Shown here: positions 63,538-64,000 of the stretch, in pieces
Layout: every line of letters begins with the position of its first letter
How positions within the stretch are numbered: the stretch's first letter is position 1
From: Nocardioides currus
GTDB lineage: Bacteria; Actinomycetota; Actinomycetes; Propionibacteriales; Nocardioidaceae
Assembly (NCBI RefSeq): GCF_003057875.1
Contig: NZ_PYXZ01000001.1
Location: 558,001 to 622,000, forward strand
Length of the DNA: 64,000 bases
Direction: 5' to 3'
Translations under genes and position numbers: made by a program
The notes under the pieces: model-generated
What the model was told of the DNA's origin: nothing
The model's input: the letters and a program-made list of their open reading frames with translations, nothing else
Databases searched by the model: none

Positions 63538-64000
63538 CTAGCGGAAGACGCCCTGCCGCTGGCGCAGCAGGCTGAACAGCGTCTGCTGGATCGTCTCGCG
63601 CACCTGGTCGGTGACGTTGAAGACCAGCATCGGGTCGTCGGCCTCGGCCGCGCTGTAGGCGTCGGTGCGGATCGGCTCGCCGAACTCGAGCAGCCACTTC
63701 GACGGCAGCGGCACCAGGCCGAGCGGTCCGAGCAGCGGGAAGAACGGCGTGATCGGGAGGTAGGGCACCCCGAAGAGCCGCGCCAGGGAGGGGATGTTGC
63801 CGACGAGCGGGTAGATCTCCTCGGCCCCGACGACCGACAGCGGCACGATCGGCACACCGGTGCGCAGGGCCGCCGAGACGAAGCCGCCCCGGCCGAAGCG
63901 CTGGAGGCGGTAACGCTCGCTGAACGGCTTGCCGATCCCCTTGAAGCCCTCCGGCCACACGCCGACCAGCTCGCCGCCCGACAGCATCCGCTCGGCGTCC
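63538..64000 (-). CDS. lysophospholipid acyltransferase (PlsC-like), partial
   Basis: C-terminal ~153 residues of an acyltransferase that runs off the right edge; the start and HX4D motif lie outside the window. Visible are the PEG-type substrate motif (VWPEGFKG) and VPIVPLSVVGAEEIYP, both typical of PlsC-like 1-acylglycerol-phosphate acyltransferases. It likely acylates glycerolipids at the inner membrane. It converges with the anti-sigma gene. Confidence 0.85.
   Translation of the reverse strand, partial: DAERMLSGGELVGVWPEGFKGIGKPFSERYRLQRFGRGGFVSAALRTGVPIVPLSVVGAEEIYPLVGNIPSLARLFGVPYLPITPFFPLLGPLGLVPLPSKWLLEFGEPIRTDAYSAAEADDPMLVFNVTDQVRETIQQTLFSLLRQRQGVFR

Noticed and set aside
1..64000. 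tRNA or rRNA genes
   Set aside because: Reading both strands I found no cloverleaf with a TTCGAATC-type T-loop and no rRNA-like stretch; a covariance-model search would be decisive.

Overview
The window is high-GC DNA with densely packed genes, many GTG starts, 1-4 nt gene overlaps and many TAnnnT -10 boxes placed 6-8 nt before a start codon (leaderless genes). With a 14-subunit nuo operon, menaquinone genes, a rex-hemA-hemC-hemD run and a BldN/RsbN-like sigma/anti-sigma pair, this points to an actinobacterium, probably Nocardioides or a close relative in the Propionibacteriales. The genus is inferred from family resemblance, not from a search. I saw no rRNA, tRNA, CRISPR array, insertion sequence or prophage, and no gene-free gap exceeds 300 bp.

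Layout. 1-2.9 kb: a RarD permease, a small membrane protein, and a two-gene unit whose first product has a WXG motif like type VII secretion substrates. 2.9-19.6 kb (minus): the complete nuoA-N operon for complex I, ending in a polyprenyl diphosphate synthase that probably makes the menaquinone side chain. A near-consensus Rex operator lies at the nuoA promoter. 19.7-28.3 kb: MFS permease, small membrane protein with divergent LysR, aldo/keto reductase, menG, L,D-transpeptidase, menF, metallo-hydrolase, secreted GH16 glycanase. 28.4-35.8 kb: a Na+/H+ antiporter fused to a UBP zinc finger, two unknown proteins, and menE-menC-menD. 35.9-43.6 kb: VOC and luciferase-like genes, a MarR-controlled efflux unit (MFS-MarR-VOC-MFS), another MFS permease, and menA. 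43.7-51.0 kb: an Eis-like acetyltransferase, then the minus-strand operon hemL - phosphatase - tlpA - ccdA - resB - ccsB - DUF4229 (system II cytochrome c maturation). 51.2-58.4 kb: a secreted lytic transglycosylase, hemB, cobA/hemD, hemC, hemA, rex. 58.5-64 kb: glutaredoxin-like protein, acyl-CoA synthetase, HAD phosphatase, BldN-type sigma factor, its probable anti-sigma factor, and a truncated acyltransferase.

Much of the window builds one aerobic electron-transport chain: complex I, menaquinone (menA, C, D, E, F, G and the prenyl synthase; menB is not here), heme (hemA, B, C, D, L) and cytochrome c assembly. Rex, a NADH/NAD+ sensor, is encoded here and has probable sites at its own promoter and at nuoA.

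The most interesting signals are non-coding. A perfect BldN-type promoter (CGTAAC-N16-CGTTGA) precedes the lytic transglycosylase and a weaker one precedes the anti-sigma gene. A family of ~61-67 bp intercistronic sequences fills three gene junctions in unrelated operons and ends at the start codon with a possible Shine-Dalgarno-sequestering hairpin. A 123-bp element with imperfect terminal inverted repeats separates nuoA from nuoB. Repeats flank hemB on both sides.
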